Source: Acidobacteriota bacterium
Lineage (GTDB): Bacteria; Acidobacteriota; Terriglobia; Terriglobales; Acidobacteriaceae
Assembly: GCA_003225075.1 (NCBI GenBank)
Contig: QIAP01000037.1
Span: forward strand, 1 to 36,912
Length of the DNA stretch: 36,912 nt
Direction: 5' to 3'
A program made the position numbers and the translations under genes. Of the stretch, positions 7,547-16,334 are shown in pieces (positions within the stretch are counted from its first letter, which is position 1; each line of letters starts with the position of its first letter). The notes under the pieces are model-generated. The model did not search any database. It saw only the letters and a program-made list of their open reading frames with translations, and was not told where the DNA came from.

Positions 7547-7576
7547 AGCGTACTCTTGGCCGGTAATCGAGGTCAA
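7547..7576 (-). promoter_or_regulatory. Possible promoter of the selenoprotein peroxiredoxin
   Basis: On the minus strand TTGACC (7576-7571) is followed after 18 bases by TACGCT (7552-7547), about 30 bases upstream of the ATG. The -35 box is good and the -10 box is weak. Confidence 0.35.
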
Positions 7577-7733
7577 CGGAAAACCGGCAATTCTGATTGC
7601 TTAAATTAGCCCATAACATTACATTTCTTGCAGCAACAGAACCAGTAAACCGCCAACCTCGTATCAGGATGACCTGCCGGACGCGCAAGTCGGGTACCTC
7701 AAAAACATTCATTCTCGAAGATTGGGTCCTGGG

Positions 7734-9524
7734 ATGAGTCTCAATACTCTCAACGATATTTTCTTTGCCGTGGTCGAACGTCAGCAAGACTCCGTGATGA
7801 TGTATCGCCAAGACGGTCAATGGGTCTCCATCAGTTCGCAGGAGTTCTTTCGTCGTGTCATCGGGCTCGCACGCGCGTTGGAAAGCTGGGGCATCTCCAA
7901 AGGCCACCGGATCGCCATTCTCAGCGAAAACCGTCCGGAATGGGCGCTCACCGATTTCGCCTGCCTGCTGCTCGGGGCCGTGACTGTACCAATCTATTCC
8001 ACTCTGACTGGTGAACAGTCCGCCGAAATTCTTCGAGACTCAGGCGCTCGGATCATCGCCGTCTCCACCGAGCAACAACTGCAAAAGCTTCTCTCGATTC
8101 GCGATCGCACAGCAGTCGAGAAGATATTAGTCATGGATGATCTCAATACCGAGGGCGCCATCCCGATCCATAAATTGATGAAGGCAGGCCCGGTGGAACG
8201 CGATCCGAAGTTCGAGACCCGTGCCCGGTCGGTCAAGCCAGAAGATTTGGCCACCATCATCTACACCTCAGGCACCACCGGAACGCCTAAGGGCGTCATG
8301 CTTACTCATGGAAACATTGCCTCAAATATCTCGTACTCTTTGCAGGGTTTTGACCTTCGCCCCGGGGAAATCAGTATTTCATTTCTTCCTTTGTCGCATG
8401 TAACCGCCCGACACGCGGATTTGGCCCTTCTCTACCATGGTGTGATACTTGCTTACTGCCCCTTTATCGAACAACTCTCTCAAGCCCTGCTCGAAGTAAA
8501 GCCCACGGTCTTCCTCGGCGTCCCACGAGTTTACGAAAAAATCTATGCCCAGGTTGAACATAAGGCTAAACGATTTCCCACGCGCGCGCTCTATCGCTGG
8601 GCCCTCCACGTCGGACGCGCCCACAAATCCGAAACTGTCGCTGGCAAGACTCCCCATTCCCTCAGTTGGAAACTGGCCGCCCGGCTCGTTTTTTCACAAG
8701 TGCGCGCCGGTCTTGGTGGGCGTGTAAGGATATTTATTTCCGGGGGAGCTCCGCTGGGCCGGGAACTCGCCGAGTGGTTTGCGACCATCGGCATTCGCAT
8801 TCATGAAGGATATGGTCTCACCGAAACCTCACCCGTAATCGCGGTCAACACTCCTCTCGCCCACAAGCTTGGTACGGTGGGAGAGATTCTGCCCAATATC
8901 GAAGTCCGCATTGCCGATGATGGAGAAATCCTCGTCCGTGGTCCCTCGGTTTTCCAGGGCTATTGGAACCGCCCGGAAGAGACTACGGGCGCATTTGTAG
9001 ACGGCTGGTTTAAAACGGGTGATATCGGAACGATTGACCGCGACGGATTCCTCTCCATCACCGATCGAAAGAAAGACTTGATCAAGACCTCGGGGGGGAA
9101 GTTCATCGCTCCGCAACCCATCGAGAATTCGCTGAAACACAACCCGCTGGTGGGCACTCCTGTCATAATTGGTGACAAACGCAAATTCCCCGCCTTGATT
9201 ATTTCGCCTTCTTTCCCTGCTCTGGAGCAATGGGCGCGTGCCCACGGTATCGCTTTCTCTTCCAGCCAAGACCTCATCCGCAACAAGAAAGTGCAGGAGC
9301 TTTATGACGGCATTGTGGCAGAGGTCAATCAAAACTTGGCCCGCTTTGAAAAATTGAAGAAAGTTCTACTAGTACCAGATGAATTCTCTGCAGAAAGTGG
9401 GGACTTGACTCCTACCATGAAGCTTCGCCGCCGCATGGTGGAGGAGCGCTACCACGATCTCATAGAAGAAATGTACAAAGAGGCGGAAAACACCCCGTCG
9501 CCTGAAGCTGTCGACCGAAGTTGA
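7734..9524 (+). CDS. Long-chain fatty-acid--CoA ligase (AMP-forming)
   Basis: A 596-residue member of the ANL adenylating superfamily that activates fatty acids to acyl-AMP and then acyl-CoA in the cytoplasm. The P-loop-like A3 motif [18 protein letters not shown] lies near residues 176-193. The A5 motif GYGLTETSP is near 363, and the hinge and A8 region GWFKTGDIG then [13 protein letters not shown] follow at about 424-460. That DRKKDLIK form is characteristic of FadD15-like long-chain ligases rather than acetyl-CoA synthetases. The ATG at 7734 is preferred to the upstream TTG at 7722 because family homology begins with SLNTLNDIF. It is transcribed divergently from the peroxiredoxin and lies 40 bases upstream of thiG, possibly sharing its transcript. 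Confidence 0.92.
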   Translation: MSLNTLNDIFFAVVERQQDSVMMYRQDGQWVSISSQEFFRRVIGLARALESWGISKGHRIAILSENRPEWALTDFACLLLGAVTVPIYSTLTGEQSAEILRDSGARIIAVSTEQQLQKLLSIRDRTAVEKILVMDDLNTEGAIPIHKLMKAGPVERDPKFETRARSVKPEDLATIIYTSGTTGTPKGVMLTHGNIASNISYSLQGFDLRPGEISISFLPLSHVTARHADLALLYHGVILAYCPFIEQLSQALLEVKPTVFLGVPRVYEKIYAQVEHKAKRFPTRALYRWALHVGRAHKSETVAGKTPHSLSWKLAARLVFSQVRAGLGGRVRIFISGGAPLGRELAEWFATIGIRIHEGYGLTETSPVIAVNTPLAHKLGTVGEILPNIEVRIADDGEILVRGPSVFQGYWNRPEETTGAFVDGWFKTGDIGTIDRDGFLSITDRKKDLIKTSGGKFIAPQPIENSLKHNPLVGTPVIIGDKRKFPALIISPSFPALEQWARAHGIAFSSSQDLIRNKKVQELYDGIVAEVNQNLARFEKLKKVLLVPDEFSAESGDLTPTMKLRRRMVEERYHDLIEEMYKEAENTPSPEAVDRS

Positions 9525-9564
9525 CGGATTTTCCACGGACGCCACTATTTACTACAATAAGGAT

Positions 9565-10338
9565 ATGACCGACGCATTGATAATCGCCGGCCGCGAATTT
9601 CGTTCTCGCCTGATCATCGGTACCGGCAAGTACAAGTCCTTCCAGGAAACCGCCCGCGCCTTGGAAGCCAGCGGCGCCGAGATGGTCACGGTTGCAGTAC
9701 GCCGCGTGAATCTGGACCGCAGCAAAGAATCGCTGCTCGACCTCATCGATCCAGACGAATATTTTCTGCTCCCCAATACCGCCGGCTGCTATGCCGCCGA
9801 AGAAGCTATCCGAACTGCTCGCCTGGCACGCGAGGTCGGCCTATCCAGTTGGATCAAGCTGGAAGTAATTGGTGATCAGCAAACGCTCTATCCCGACGTG
9901 CAGGCGACCCTCGAAGCCACCCGCGTCTTGGTGAAGGAAGGCTTCACGGTTCTCCCCTATACGTCTGATGATGTCGTTTTTGCCAAGCGCCTGCTCGATG
10001 CGGGTGCTTCCGCTGTCATGCCGCTGGGCGCTCCCATCGGCAGTGGTCTTGGAATCCAGAATGCCGCTAATATCCGCATCCTGCGGGAAATTATTACTGG
10101 GGTGCCGCTGATCGTCGATGCTGGAGTAGGGACGGCTTCCGACGCAGCCATCGCCATGGAGCTGGGAGCCGATGCGGTATTGATGAACACCGGGATTGCC
10201 GGCGCCCAGGATCCCGTGCTGATGGCTGAAGCCATGAAGCACGCCGTGATCGCCGGACGCCAGGCATACCTCGCGGGGCGAATGGCCCGCAAACTCTATG
10301 CCACTGCCAGTTCCCCAATGGAAGGAATTCTGCGTTAG
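9565..10338 (+). CDS. thiG: Thiazole synthase ThiG
   Basis: A 257-residue full-length ThiG, the TIM-barrel enzyme that builds the thiazole phosphate of thiamine from 1-deoxy-xylulose-5-phosphate, dehydroglycine and ThiS-thiocarboxylate. The Schiff-base lysine is K98 in WIKLEVIGD. Further signatures are [46 protein letters not shown] and the phosphate-binding [14 protein letters not shown]. The ATG follows AAGGAT directly upstream. Neither thiS nor other thiamine genes are adjacent, so the sulfur carrier must be encoded elsewhere. Only 40 bases precede it, with no room for a TPP riboswitch. Confidence 0.96.
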   Translation: MTDALIIAGREFRSRLIIGTGKYKSFQETARALEASGAEMVTVAVRRVNLDRSKESLLDLIDPDEYFLLPNTAGCYAAEEAIRTARLAREVGLSSWIKLEVIGDQQTLYPDVQATLEATRVLVKEGFTVLPYTSDDVVFAKRLLDAGASAVMPLGAPIGSGLGIQNAANIRILREIITGVPLIVDAGVGTASDAAIAMELGADAVLMNTGIAGAQDPVLMAEAMKHAVIAGRQAYLAGRMARKLYATASSPMEGILR

Positions 10339-10426
10339 TTCCCGAGTCGTCGTTGAAAGCGGCTGTATAACCCGCTTAGCTACGATCATCAGCCTCGATC
10401 GGCAGCCTGCTGCGAATTCAATAAAA

Positions 10427-10454
10427 GAAGGCGGCTCTGAGCCGCCTTCATTTC
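10427..10454. terminator. Bidirectional terminator between thiG and the small secreted protein gene
   Basis: GAAGGCGGC (10427-10435) pairs perfectly with GCCGCCTTC (10441-10449) around TCTGA. Read from the minus strand it is followed by CTTTTATT, a good U-tract. On the plus strand it is followed by ATTTCC, which is weaker. It lies between convergent genes. Confidence 0.8.
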
Positions 10455-10469
10455 CAGACCTGTTAAACC

Positions 10470-10802
10470 TCAGAGCATCTTCACACTTTCCACGTGGATG
10501 GAATCGTTAGCCACGTGACCCGTGACGGCCACGTGATGTCCTTCGTGCCCTTTGAGCGCATCCGGGTTGTCCACGCTCAGGACCTTCTGGCCCTTGTCAG
10601 TGACCACCACCATGCTCGCCCCGGCATCGAGGCACTTCTTGGTGCATGCTTCCTGGCCCGCGACAGCGCCCTTCGCTCCACACTTCGAATCGCTGACCCA
10701 GCCCTTTACAGTTTCCGCTTTGTTCTTATCTTTGGCGGAAACCGCCACCACCATCAAGAACACCATGCATAGAGCGAAACAAATCAGCAGTACCTTCTTC
10801 AT
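10470..10802 (-). CDS. Small secreted protein (DUF5818-like)
   Basis: A 110-residue protein with a clear signal peptide (MKKVLLICFALCMVFLMVVA, cleavage after about AVSA). The mature part is a small beta-rich domain. It begins with VKGWVSDSKCGAKGA and then CTKKCLDAGASMVVVTD, three cysteines in all, and ends with a HHVAVTGHVANDSIHVESV strand pair. Small proteins with the VSDSKC...C..KC pattern are abundant in Acidobacteriota and have no established function. The three Cys and four His could bind a metal or form disulfides in the periplasm, which is speculation. AGGAG lies upstream of the ATG. It is a single-gene unit bounded by a terminator. Confidence 0.8.
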   Translation of the reverse strand: MKKVLLICFALCMVFLMVVAVSAKDKNKAETVKGWVSDSKCGAKGAVAGQEACTKKCLDAGASMVVVTDKGQKVLSVDNPDALKGHEGHHVAVTGHVANDSIHVESVKML

Positions 10803-11032
10803 AGATTGAGTCTCCTAACGTTTGACGGCGTGCAGCCGCGAATTGTGATTCCAGGAATTCATTTTCCTGGCGTCAATTGCTCGAATACTTGTGAGCAAGT
10901 CCTCATTGATTAATTGAGCCTGCAACGACAAAAAAGTTACACCACCCTTAGGGCGCCGAAGTTTCAGGGAATATATCACAACCAAGGTTAAGCGGTAAGG
11001 TTCAGCGGTACGCACGGCGCAACGCTCATCCC

Positions 11033-11506
11033 TTACTTTCGCATCTCGTTAGTGGCTGGTATGGGCGGATTCATTGGCGCAGGAGTGACATACACTACCT
11101 CCCCGGGACGCGCATAGTGAAGTTGTTCCCGGGCTTCCTTTTCAATGCTCCTGGAATCTGTCTGAAGCGCTTTGATCTGCTGGCCGTAACGGCCATTTTC
11201 CTGTTGCAAACCATCGATTTCAATCCGCAGAGCGTTGTACTCTGCCTGCTTTTGGCGGTACACAACCATGCCGTTCGCGCCAAACATGACGTGCAGGAAT
11301 AACCACACGGTCAGCAGTACAACCGCACCCGTGGCTACACGTCGCCGCGCACTGTATAACGTCATCCAAACCGGGCGCCAGCGTACGATGATCTTTGCAG
11401 CAAACGCCTCGGCTTGTGGGACGCGCTCCGCCACCGATCGCAAACTCGTTTCCGGTCGCGGTAATGTAGTCCGAATTTTGAACGACCGGTTTATTCGAAA
11501 ATCCAT
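11033..11506 (-). CDS. ftsB: FtsB/DivIC-like septum formation initiator
   Basis: A 157-residue single-pass membrane protein. An N-terminal cytoplasmic stretch of about 60 residues precedes one membrane helix (VVLLTVWLFLHVMFG). A coiled coil follows (RQKQAEYNALRIEIDGLQQENG onward), then the FtsB-type end KEAREQLHYARPGEVVYV. In division, FtsB joins FtsL and FtsQ to activate septal peptidoglycan synthesis. The ATG at 11506 overlaps the end of the phosphohexomutase gene by 16 bases, so the two are co-transcribed. No strong ribosome-binding site is visible, and translation may depend on coupling. A later ATG (MTLYSARRR) just before the membrane helix is an alternative start. The N-terminal extension is longer than in E. 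coli FtsB (about 100 residues). Confidence 0.8.
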   Translation of the reverse strand: MDFRINRSFKIRTTLPRPETSLRSVAERVPQAEAFAAKIIVRWRPVWMTLYSARRRVATGAVVLLTVWLFLHVMFGANGMVVYRQKQAEYNALRIEIDGLQQENGRYGQQIKALQTDSRSIEKEAREQLHYARPGEVVYVTPAPMNPPIPATNEMRK

Positions 11507-12939
11507 TGCTTGGCCACGGTGCTCAGCTTCTTCAGACCATCTTCGCTGCGAGCCTCGGAGTACACCCTTACCACCGGTTCCGTCCCGGACAGCCGGTAAC
11601 ACACCCACGATCCATCTTCGAACACAAGCTTCAGGCCATCTTTGCGCACCACTTCGCTGACCTTGTGGCCGAAGAATTCTCGCGGATCTGACCGTAGCTT
11701 TTCAGTGAACTTCTCTTTCACCTCCGGCGTCAAGCGGAAGTTTTCACGTTGTGGGTAAAAGGAACCAACATCGGCAAATAATTCTTTGAGCTGCCGTCCC
11801 AGGGACTTGCCCCGACGCGCCACCATCTCACAGCATAAGAGGCCCGCCAGAATGCCATCCTTTTCCGGTACGTGCCGCCGGATCGAAAGACCCGCGCTCT
11901 CTTCGCCACCGATAGCGATTTTGTCCTGCTTGATAAGCTCACCAATGTATTTGAAGCCTACCGGAGTTTCGTGCAGTTCAGCCCCATGCTTTTTCGCCAG
12001 AGCGTTGATCAGGTTCGTCGTGGCTACCGACTTGGCCACTCCGTTCTTCCATCCACGACTCTCCACCAAATAATCGAACAGCAGGGCAATGATGTAGTTG
12101 GGTTGGACAAAACTTCCATCCTGATCCACGATTCCAAATCGGTCTGCGTCACCATCGGTGGCGATTCCCAGTTGTGCTTTCGTCTGCCGCATCGCTTCTC
12201 GCATCTCATTCAAGAGGTGATCGTCGGGCTCGGGCGCGTGCCCGCCGAACAGAACGTCGCGATAGTCATGGACCGTCGTCACCTCGATGCCCGCCTCGCG
12301 TAGCAATGCATCTGAATATCCTCGCGCCGCTCCCCACAGTGGATCAAACACAATGCGCAGCCGAGCTTTCTTGATTTCAGTTAGGTCAACGATCTCACGC
12401 AATCGCCCAAGATACATGCGGCGAGGGTCAAGATTTTCTGACGGTGTATTTTCGAGAGGCCGCTTCCCTGCCCCCCGGCTCGCTGCCCATGCATCATAAG
12501 CAGCAATTTCCTTCTCGATCGCCTTCGTGACTTCGGGTAATGCCGGCGCTCCATCTGGCGTGGAAAATTTGATGCCGTTATATTCGGGAGGATTATGCGA
12601 AGCCGTGAAATTGACCGCGCCATCGGCCTGCGCCTGAGTCACCGCATAAGAAATCGCCGGGGTCGGTGCCGCATCTGCAATTATTAGCGGCGCAATTCCA
12701 GACGAGGAAAAGATCTCGGCCGCGATTGAGCAAAAAGTCTCGCCCAAAAAACGTGGGTCGCGCCCAACGATTACCCTGGCTCCGGCGGGCTTCTGCGAGA
12801 TCACATAGCGAGCAATGCCATGCAGAGCGCGGCGAACGTTGGCAAAAGTAAATTCTTCCGCCATGATGGCTCGCCAGCCTGACGTTCCGAATTTGATTTG
12901 CGTGGACAAATTGAAGAATTTTGCGAGACCGCGTTTCAT
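11491..12939 (-). CDS. Phosphoglucomutase/phosphomannomutase family protein
   Basis: A 482-residue alpha-D-phosphohexomutase that interconverts hexose 1- and 6-phosphates in the cytoplasm. All four active-site loops are present. The phosphoserine loop is FTASHNPPEYNGIKF with the catalytic Ser near 114, the metal-binding loop is DGDADRFG, the sugar-specificity loop is GGEESAG, and the phosphate-binding loop is YRLSGTEPVVRVY. The N-terminal KFGTSGWRAIM is typical of archaeal/bacterial PGM/PMM enzymes. Whether glucose, mannose or glucosamine phosphate is preferred cannot be told from the GEESAG loop alone. It overlaps ftsB downstream by 16 bases. Confidence 0.92.
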   Translation of the reverse strand: MKRGLAKFFNLSTQIKFGTSGWRAIMAEEFTFANVRRALHGIARYVISQKPAGARVIVGRDPRFLGETFCSIAAEIFSSSGIAPLIIADAAPTPAISYAVTQAQADGAVNFTASHNPPEYNGIKFSTPDGAPALPEVTKAIEKEIAAYDAWAASRGAGKRPLENTPSENLDPRRMYLGRLREIVDLTEIKKARLRIVFDPLWGAARGYSDALLREAGIEVTTVHDYRDVLFGGHAPEPDDHLLNEMREAMRQTKAQLGIATDGDADRFGIVDQDGSFVQPNYIIALLFDYLVESRGWKNGVAKSVATTNLINALAKKHGAELHETPVGFKYIGELIKQDKIAIGGEESAGLSIRRHVPEKDGILAGLLCCEMVARRGKSLGRQLKELFADVGSFYPQRENFRLTPEVKEKFTEKLRSDPREFFGHKVSEVVRKDGLKLVFEDGSWVCYRLSGTEPVVRVYSEARSEDGLKKLSTVAKQWIFE

Positions 12940-12960
12940 AAACAGTGTCTCACGGTATCG

Positions 12961-13663
12961 TCACGGCAAGAATTCGATGTTGATGGTGTGGAGCTGTGTT
13001 TTCCGATGTTTTTGAGGTGATGAGTGTGGGGAATCTTCGAGGCGTTATCAAAACTTACCGCGCCCGCCCTGAAGGCAGTCTCCCGCCCCCAGTTTTCCCC
13101 TTGCTCTTGTGCTGTCGCCACGGCATCTGCCAGTATCACGTACAAGACATCAAGCGAATGGTGTGGAACAATGAGCTCTCCCCCGGTTCGAGCGTTACCT
13201 CTAGTACCCGCACGAATTGGTTTTCGTATCTGAGGTGATGGTGAGGCTCCAGGCTTGTGGGCATGGGTTCCCTGAGTGTTGTTGAATGGGAGGGCGCAGG
13301 TGAGACAGCAACCGCCGGAGCTTTTGCCCGCTTAAGCTCGACTTCGATGTCTTCCATGGGTCCATTCGATAGATTCTGGACGGCGTATCGCTCGGGTTCT
13401 GTCCATGTCACCGTTCCCGGCTCGGGGCGCGACTCCCGGGAAGTTCCGTCCGGCAAAGTCATGCGAATATAGCTTCCGGTGAGAGCAACAATGATCTTCG
13501 CTGGATGTCCTTCCATGTCCCTTTTTTCGTGAGGTCCATAGTGGACGCGGAGAACGCGAATGCGATCGTTCTCGAATTCTACTTTCACGACCTTCGAATT
13601 TACCGCGACCGGCTCCTGGGCAAGCAGGGGAGCAGCAAAGGCCAGTGCAAGAAGAACTCGCAT
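12961..13663 (-). pseudogene. Exported double-cupin protein, disrupted by two single-base deletions
   Basis: The start is the ATG at 13663, preceded by GGAGGTGG, and a signal peptide follows (MRVLLALAFAAPLLAQ). A first cupin-like domain (VEFENDRIRVLRVHYGPHEK) is followed by a second (LRYENQFVRVLEVTLEPGESSLFHT). The frame breaks inside the metal-binding HTH motif. The read frame gives FHTIRLMSCT and a stop at 13136, whereas one extra base near 13160 gives FHTHSLDVLYVILADAV. That second frame runs to HTHHLKNIGK. One further base in the T-run 12999-13002 then gives LHTINIEFLP and a TGA at 12961. With both bases restored the length is exactly 234 codons. Both sites are homopolymers (GG for GGG, four T for five), so assembly error is a serious alternative to a true pseudogene. 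Function is unknown. Confidence 0.75.
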
Positions 13664-13878
13664 GTGCCACCTCCACCAATGTACGAGTTTAAGCCGATCT
13701 TCCTGACGAGATATTACTAGAGGCTGATTCCCAAACAGTGAGGCCAAAACCTATTTATGAAATCCGCTCTAGGATCAAGATGACCGAGGCCGCGCGATTG
13801 GTCCTGCACTTGTCACCGGGATGTCGCTTGCAACCTTGCCGCGTAGTCCATAGATTTAAGCCGATCGACTGATTCTAT

Positions 13879-14196
13879 ATGACTGACAAGAAAATCGTTC
13901 TCACCACTGCCGGATCGCAACAGGAAGCACAGCGAATCGCTCACACGCTGGTCGACCGCCGCCTCGCGGCCTGCGTCAATATCGTTCCGCAGCTCCGGTC
14001 AATCTATCGCTGGCAGAATAAGGTCGAGGATGCACAGGAATGGTTGCTGCTTATCAAGACGACAAACCAGGCTTTCGGACGCGTCCGGGATACCATCCGC
14101 GAACTGCATTCATATGAGCTGCCCGAGTGCGTATCCGTCTCCGTTGAAGATGGCAGCGGGGCTTACTTGGACTGGATCAGTGAATCTGTGGATTGA
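13879..14196 (+). CDS. cutA: Divalent-cation tolerance protein CutA
   Basis: A 105-residue full-length CutA1, a small trimeric ferredoxin-like protein linked to copper and other divalent-cation tolerance, though its precise function is debated. Signatures are LVDRRLAACVNIVPQLRSIYRW near residues 24-45, EWLLLIKTT, and the C-terminal SYELPECVSVSVEDGSGAYLDWI. It is a single gene ending in a strong bidirectional terminator. The ATG at 13879 gives the usual family length. Confidence 0.94.
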   Translation: MTDKKIVLTTAGSQQEAQRIAHTLVDRRLAACVNIVPQLRSIYRWQNKVEDAQEWLLLIKTTNQAFGRVRDTIRELHSYELPECVSVSVEDGSGAYLDWISESVD

Positions 14197-14209
14197 ACGA
14201 CAAAATAAA

Positions 14210-14240
14210 AAGCGGCGAGGAGTTCTCGCCGCTTCTTTGC
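14210..14240. terminator. Bidirectional intrinsic terminator between cutA and the Arg/Asp repeat gene
   Basis: AAGCGGCGAG (14210-14219) pairs perfectly with CTCGCCGCTT (14225-14234) around GAGTT. The plus side continues CTTTG. The minus side continues TTTTATTTTG, a strong U-tract. It serves two convergent genes. Confidence 0.88.
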
Positions 14241-14253
14241 CGCTGAATGTAGC

Positions 14254-14829
14254 TTAGTGCTCGCGACGGTCTTCGCGTTTGTCGTTACGGTCGTGACGGA
14301 GGTCGCGCTGGTCATGTCGCACATCGCGATGGTCGCCCCGCAGATCGCGCCGATCGTGGTTAATGTCACGCTGGTCGCGGTTGCGATCCGCGCGATCACC
14401 ACGCAGGTCGCGCCGGTCACGTATAGCATCGCGCCGGTCGCCATTCAAATCCCGGCGGTCCTTCTGAAGGTCAGCGCGGTCTTTCGCGACGTCTGCAGTG
14501 TCGTGATCGCGCTCATCCCGTCGCAGTTCGGCACGGTCGCGGTTCAGGTCGCGTCGGTCACCGTTAATATCCCGACGATCCTGATTGAGATCGCGGCGAT
14601 CATGGTTGATGTCGCGCTGATCGCGGTTACGGTCGGCACGATCGCCGTTCAGATCACGCCGGTCCTTACGTACGTCGCGGCGGTCTCCGCGGAGATCTCG
14701 CTTGTCTTTGCGAAGGTCTCTTTGATCCTGATTCTGATCGGATGGGCCCGGAACAGGCTGGCTGCTCTGGCCAAAAGCAACTAGTGAAGTCAGCAACAAT
14801 AATGTTAGACCGATTAGGCTTCGTCGCAT
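14254..14829 (-). CDS. Exported Arg/Asp-rich heptad-repeat protein
   Basis: A 191-residue protein with a signal peptide (MRRSLIGLTLLLLTSLVAFG, cleavage about residue 20). From about residue 35 to the end it consists almost entirely of a seven-residue repeat of the form D-R-R-D-L-N-x, for example DRRDINGDRRDLNRD. Two longer blocks are near copies (about 56-82 and 138-164), and the heptad phase slips by two residues between about 105 and 117. A strict heptad with alternating acidic and basic residues but few hydrophobics suggests a long charged single helix rather than a classical coiled coil. The gene shows a 21-base periodicity. AGGAGAG lies just upstream of the ATG. I know of no function; an envelope or periplasmic spacer or polyanion/cation buffer role would be a guess. 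Confidence 0.85.
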   Translation of the reverse strand: MRRSLIGLTLLLLTSLVAFGQSSQPVPGPSDQNQDQRDLRKDKRDLRGDRRDVRKDRRDLNGDRADRNRDQRDINHDRRDLNQDRRDINGDRRDLNRDRAELRRDERDHDTADVAKDRADLQKDRRDLNGDRRDAIRDRRDLRGDRADRNRDQRDINHDRRDLRGDHRDVRHDQRDLRHDRNDKREDRREH

Positions 14830-15112
14830 TTTCTCTCTCCTAAGAATCCTGCGCTACACATCATTTCAACCCGGGCAGCATAGGAAAGTTGCGTCCCAAG
14901 TTTGCGCGCTAATTAGTTGGATTAAACGCCTTTGTTGTGACGACGCGAGTACTTTAGTAACTTTAGCTGGGAGTCTACGGGGAATTAGTGGTGAATATCC
15001 GCGGCGCATCCAAACTGTGCACAGCATCGGGCGCTTCGGCGGGCGGGCGGTATCACTGTGATCGGCGCTGTTCCCCGCGCTCGATCACGCGCCGAGCACG
15101 GCCCATAAATGT

Positions 15113-16270
15113 CTAGATCGCGTTCAACGCCTGATCCAAATCAGCAACGATATCTTCGACGTTTTCGATCCCCACCGAAATTCGCACCATCCCATCGGTA
15201 ATACCGATCTGCTTCCTTCCCTTTTCGCCCAGGGCCGCGTGCGTCATGGTCGCAGGATGCGAGATCAGCGTCTCGACGCCACCCAGTGACTCGCCCAGCG
15301 AACACACCCGTACCTTCTTCAGCATCTTGCCGGCATTCGAAAGCGAACCGGTTTCAAAAGTGATCATGGAACCAAAGCCAGTCATCTGCCGCCTGGCCAA
15401 CGCGCGCTGCGGATGGCTGGCCAATCCAGGATAGAAAACTTTCTTCACCTTCTTGTGCTGATCCAGAAATTCCGCAATCACTCTGCCGTTGGCGTCATGC
15501 TCCTTCATTCGTGCAGCCAAGGACTTCACGCCGCGCAACACCAGCCAACACTCAAACGGGGACAATATGGCGCCCACGGCCTTCTGCACAAACGCCAGCT
15601 TTTCCGCCTGCTCTGTTTTCGTGCAGACCACAACCCCGCCTAGCCCATCGCTGTGCCCGTTGAGAAACTTGGTCGTGGAATGCACCACCATGTCGGCGCC
15701 CAGCGCGATGGGTTGCTGAAAATATGGCGACATGAAAGTGTTGTCCACCACCAACTCAACTTTCTTGCGGTGGCAAATCTCGCTGATCGCGCGAATATCG
15801 CTCAACGTCATCAGCGGATTGGTCGGTGTCTCCACGTACACCATGCGAGTGTTCTTCCGGATCGCTCGCTGCACGTTCGCCGCATCGGACGTGTCCACAT
15901 AAGTGAACTCCATGCCAAAGTCCGCCAGCACCTGGTTGAATAATCGCGGCACACCGCCATACAAATCATGCCCGCAAACCACGTGATCTCCAGCCTTCAT
16001 CGTGGTGCAGATGGCATTGATGGCCGCCATCCCGCTGGCGAATACTCGTGACGCGCTTCCGCGTTCGAGGGCAGCCAGATTTTGTTCCAGCCGGTCACGC
16101 GTGGGATTCGACACTCGCGAGTATTCGTACCCTTTATGTTTCCCCAGTTCCTGCTGGACGTACGTCGATGTCGGATAGATCGGGACCGTCACGGCCCCGG
16201 TAAGTGGATCGGGCTCCTGGCCAACGTGAATGGCGCGAGTGGCAAAGCCTGGCAGTTTATTCTTGGCCAT
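15113..16270 (-). CDS. Cystathionine gamma-lyase/gamma-synthase family PLP enzyme
   Basis: A 385-residue Cys/Met-metabolism PLP-dependent enzyme. The PLP lysine is K201 in HSTTKFLNGHSD. Other signatures are the N-terminal ATRAIHVGQEPDPLTGAV, the active-site YEYSRVSNPTRDRLE, ASGMAAI, and the C-terminal SLGGVETLISHPATMTHA. Gamma-lyases and gamma-synthases share all of these. The upstream CBS-like gene on the same strand, 64 bases away, makes cystathionine gamma-lyase in reverse transsulfuration (cystathionine to cysteine) the likelier role, as in mccAB-type operons. The ATG at 16270 is preferred to the TTG at 16285 because family homology starts at AKNKLPGFATRAIH. Confidence 0.9.
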   Translation of the reverse strand: MAKNKLPGFATRAIHVGQEPDPLTGAVTVPIYPTSTYVQQELGKHKGYEYSRVSNPTRDRLEQNLAALERGSASRVFASGMAAINAICTTMKAGDHVVCGHDLYGGVPRLFNQVLADFGMEFTYVDTSDAANVQRAIRKNTRMVYVETPTNPLMTLSDIRAISEICHRKKVELVVDNTFMSPYFQQPIALGADMVVHSTTKFLNGHSDGLGGVVVCTKTEQAEKLAFVQKAVGAILSPFECWLVLRGVKSLAARMKEHDANGRVIAEFLDQHKKVKKVFYPGLASHPQRALARRQMTGFGSMITFETGSLSNAGKMLKKVRVCSLGESLGGVETLISHPATMTHAALGEKGRKQIGITDGMVRISVGIENVEDIVADLDQALNAI

Positions 16271-16334
16271 GAATTTTCCGCACAAAAAACTGTGATCGAG
16301 ACGTTACTTGCAACGTCTCCTAAATTCTCACTAT

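Noticed and set aside
9521-9559. Promoter for thiG (TTGACG with TACAAT)
   Set aside because: The spacing between the boxes is about 27 bases, far too long; the alternative -10 candidates are poor.
9525-9564. TPP riboswitch before thiG
   Set aside because: Only 40 bases separate thiG from the upstream gene, and the conserved TPP riboswitch sequences are not visible.
14257-14784. 175-residue plus-strand hydrophobic open frame
   Set aside because: It is the complement of the Arg/Asp heptad repeats; codon periodicity keeps the antisense open, and the sense strand has a signal peptide and ribosome-binding site.
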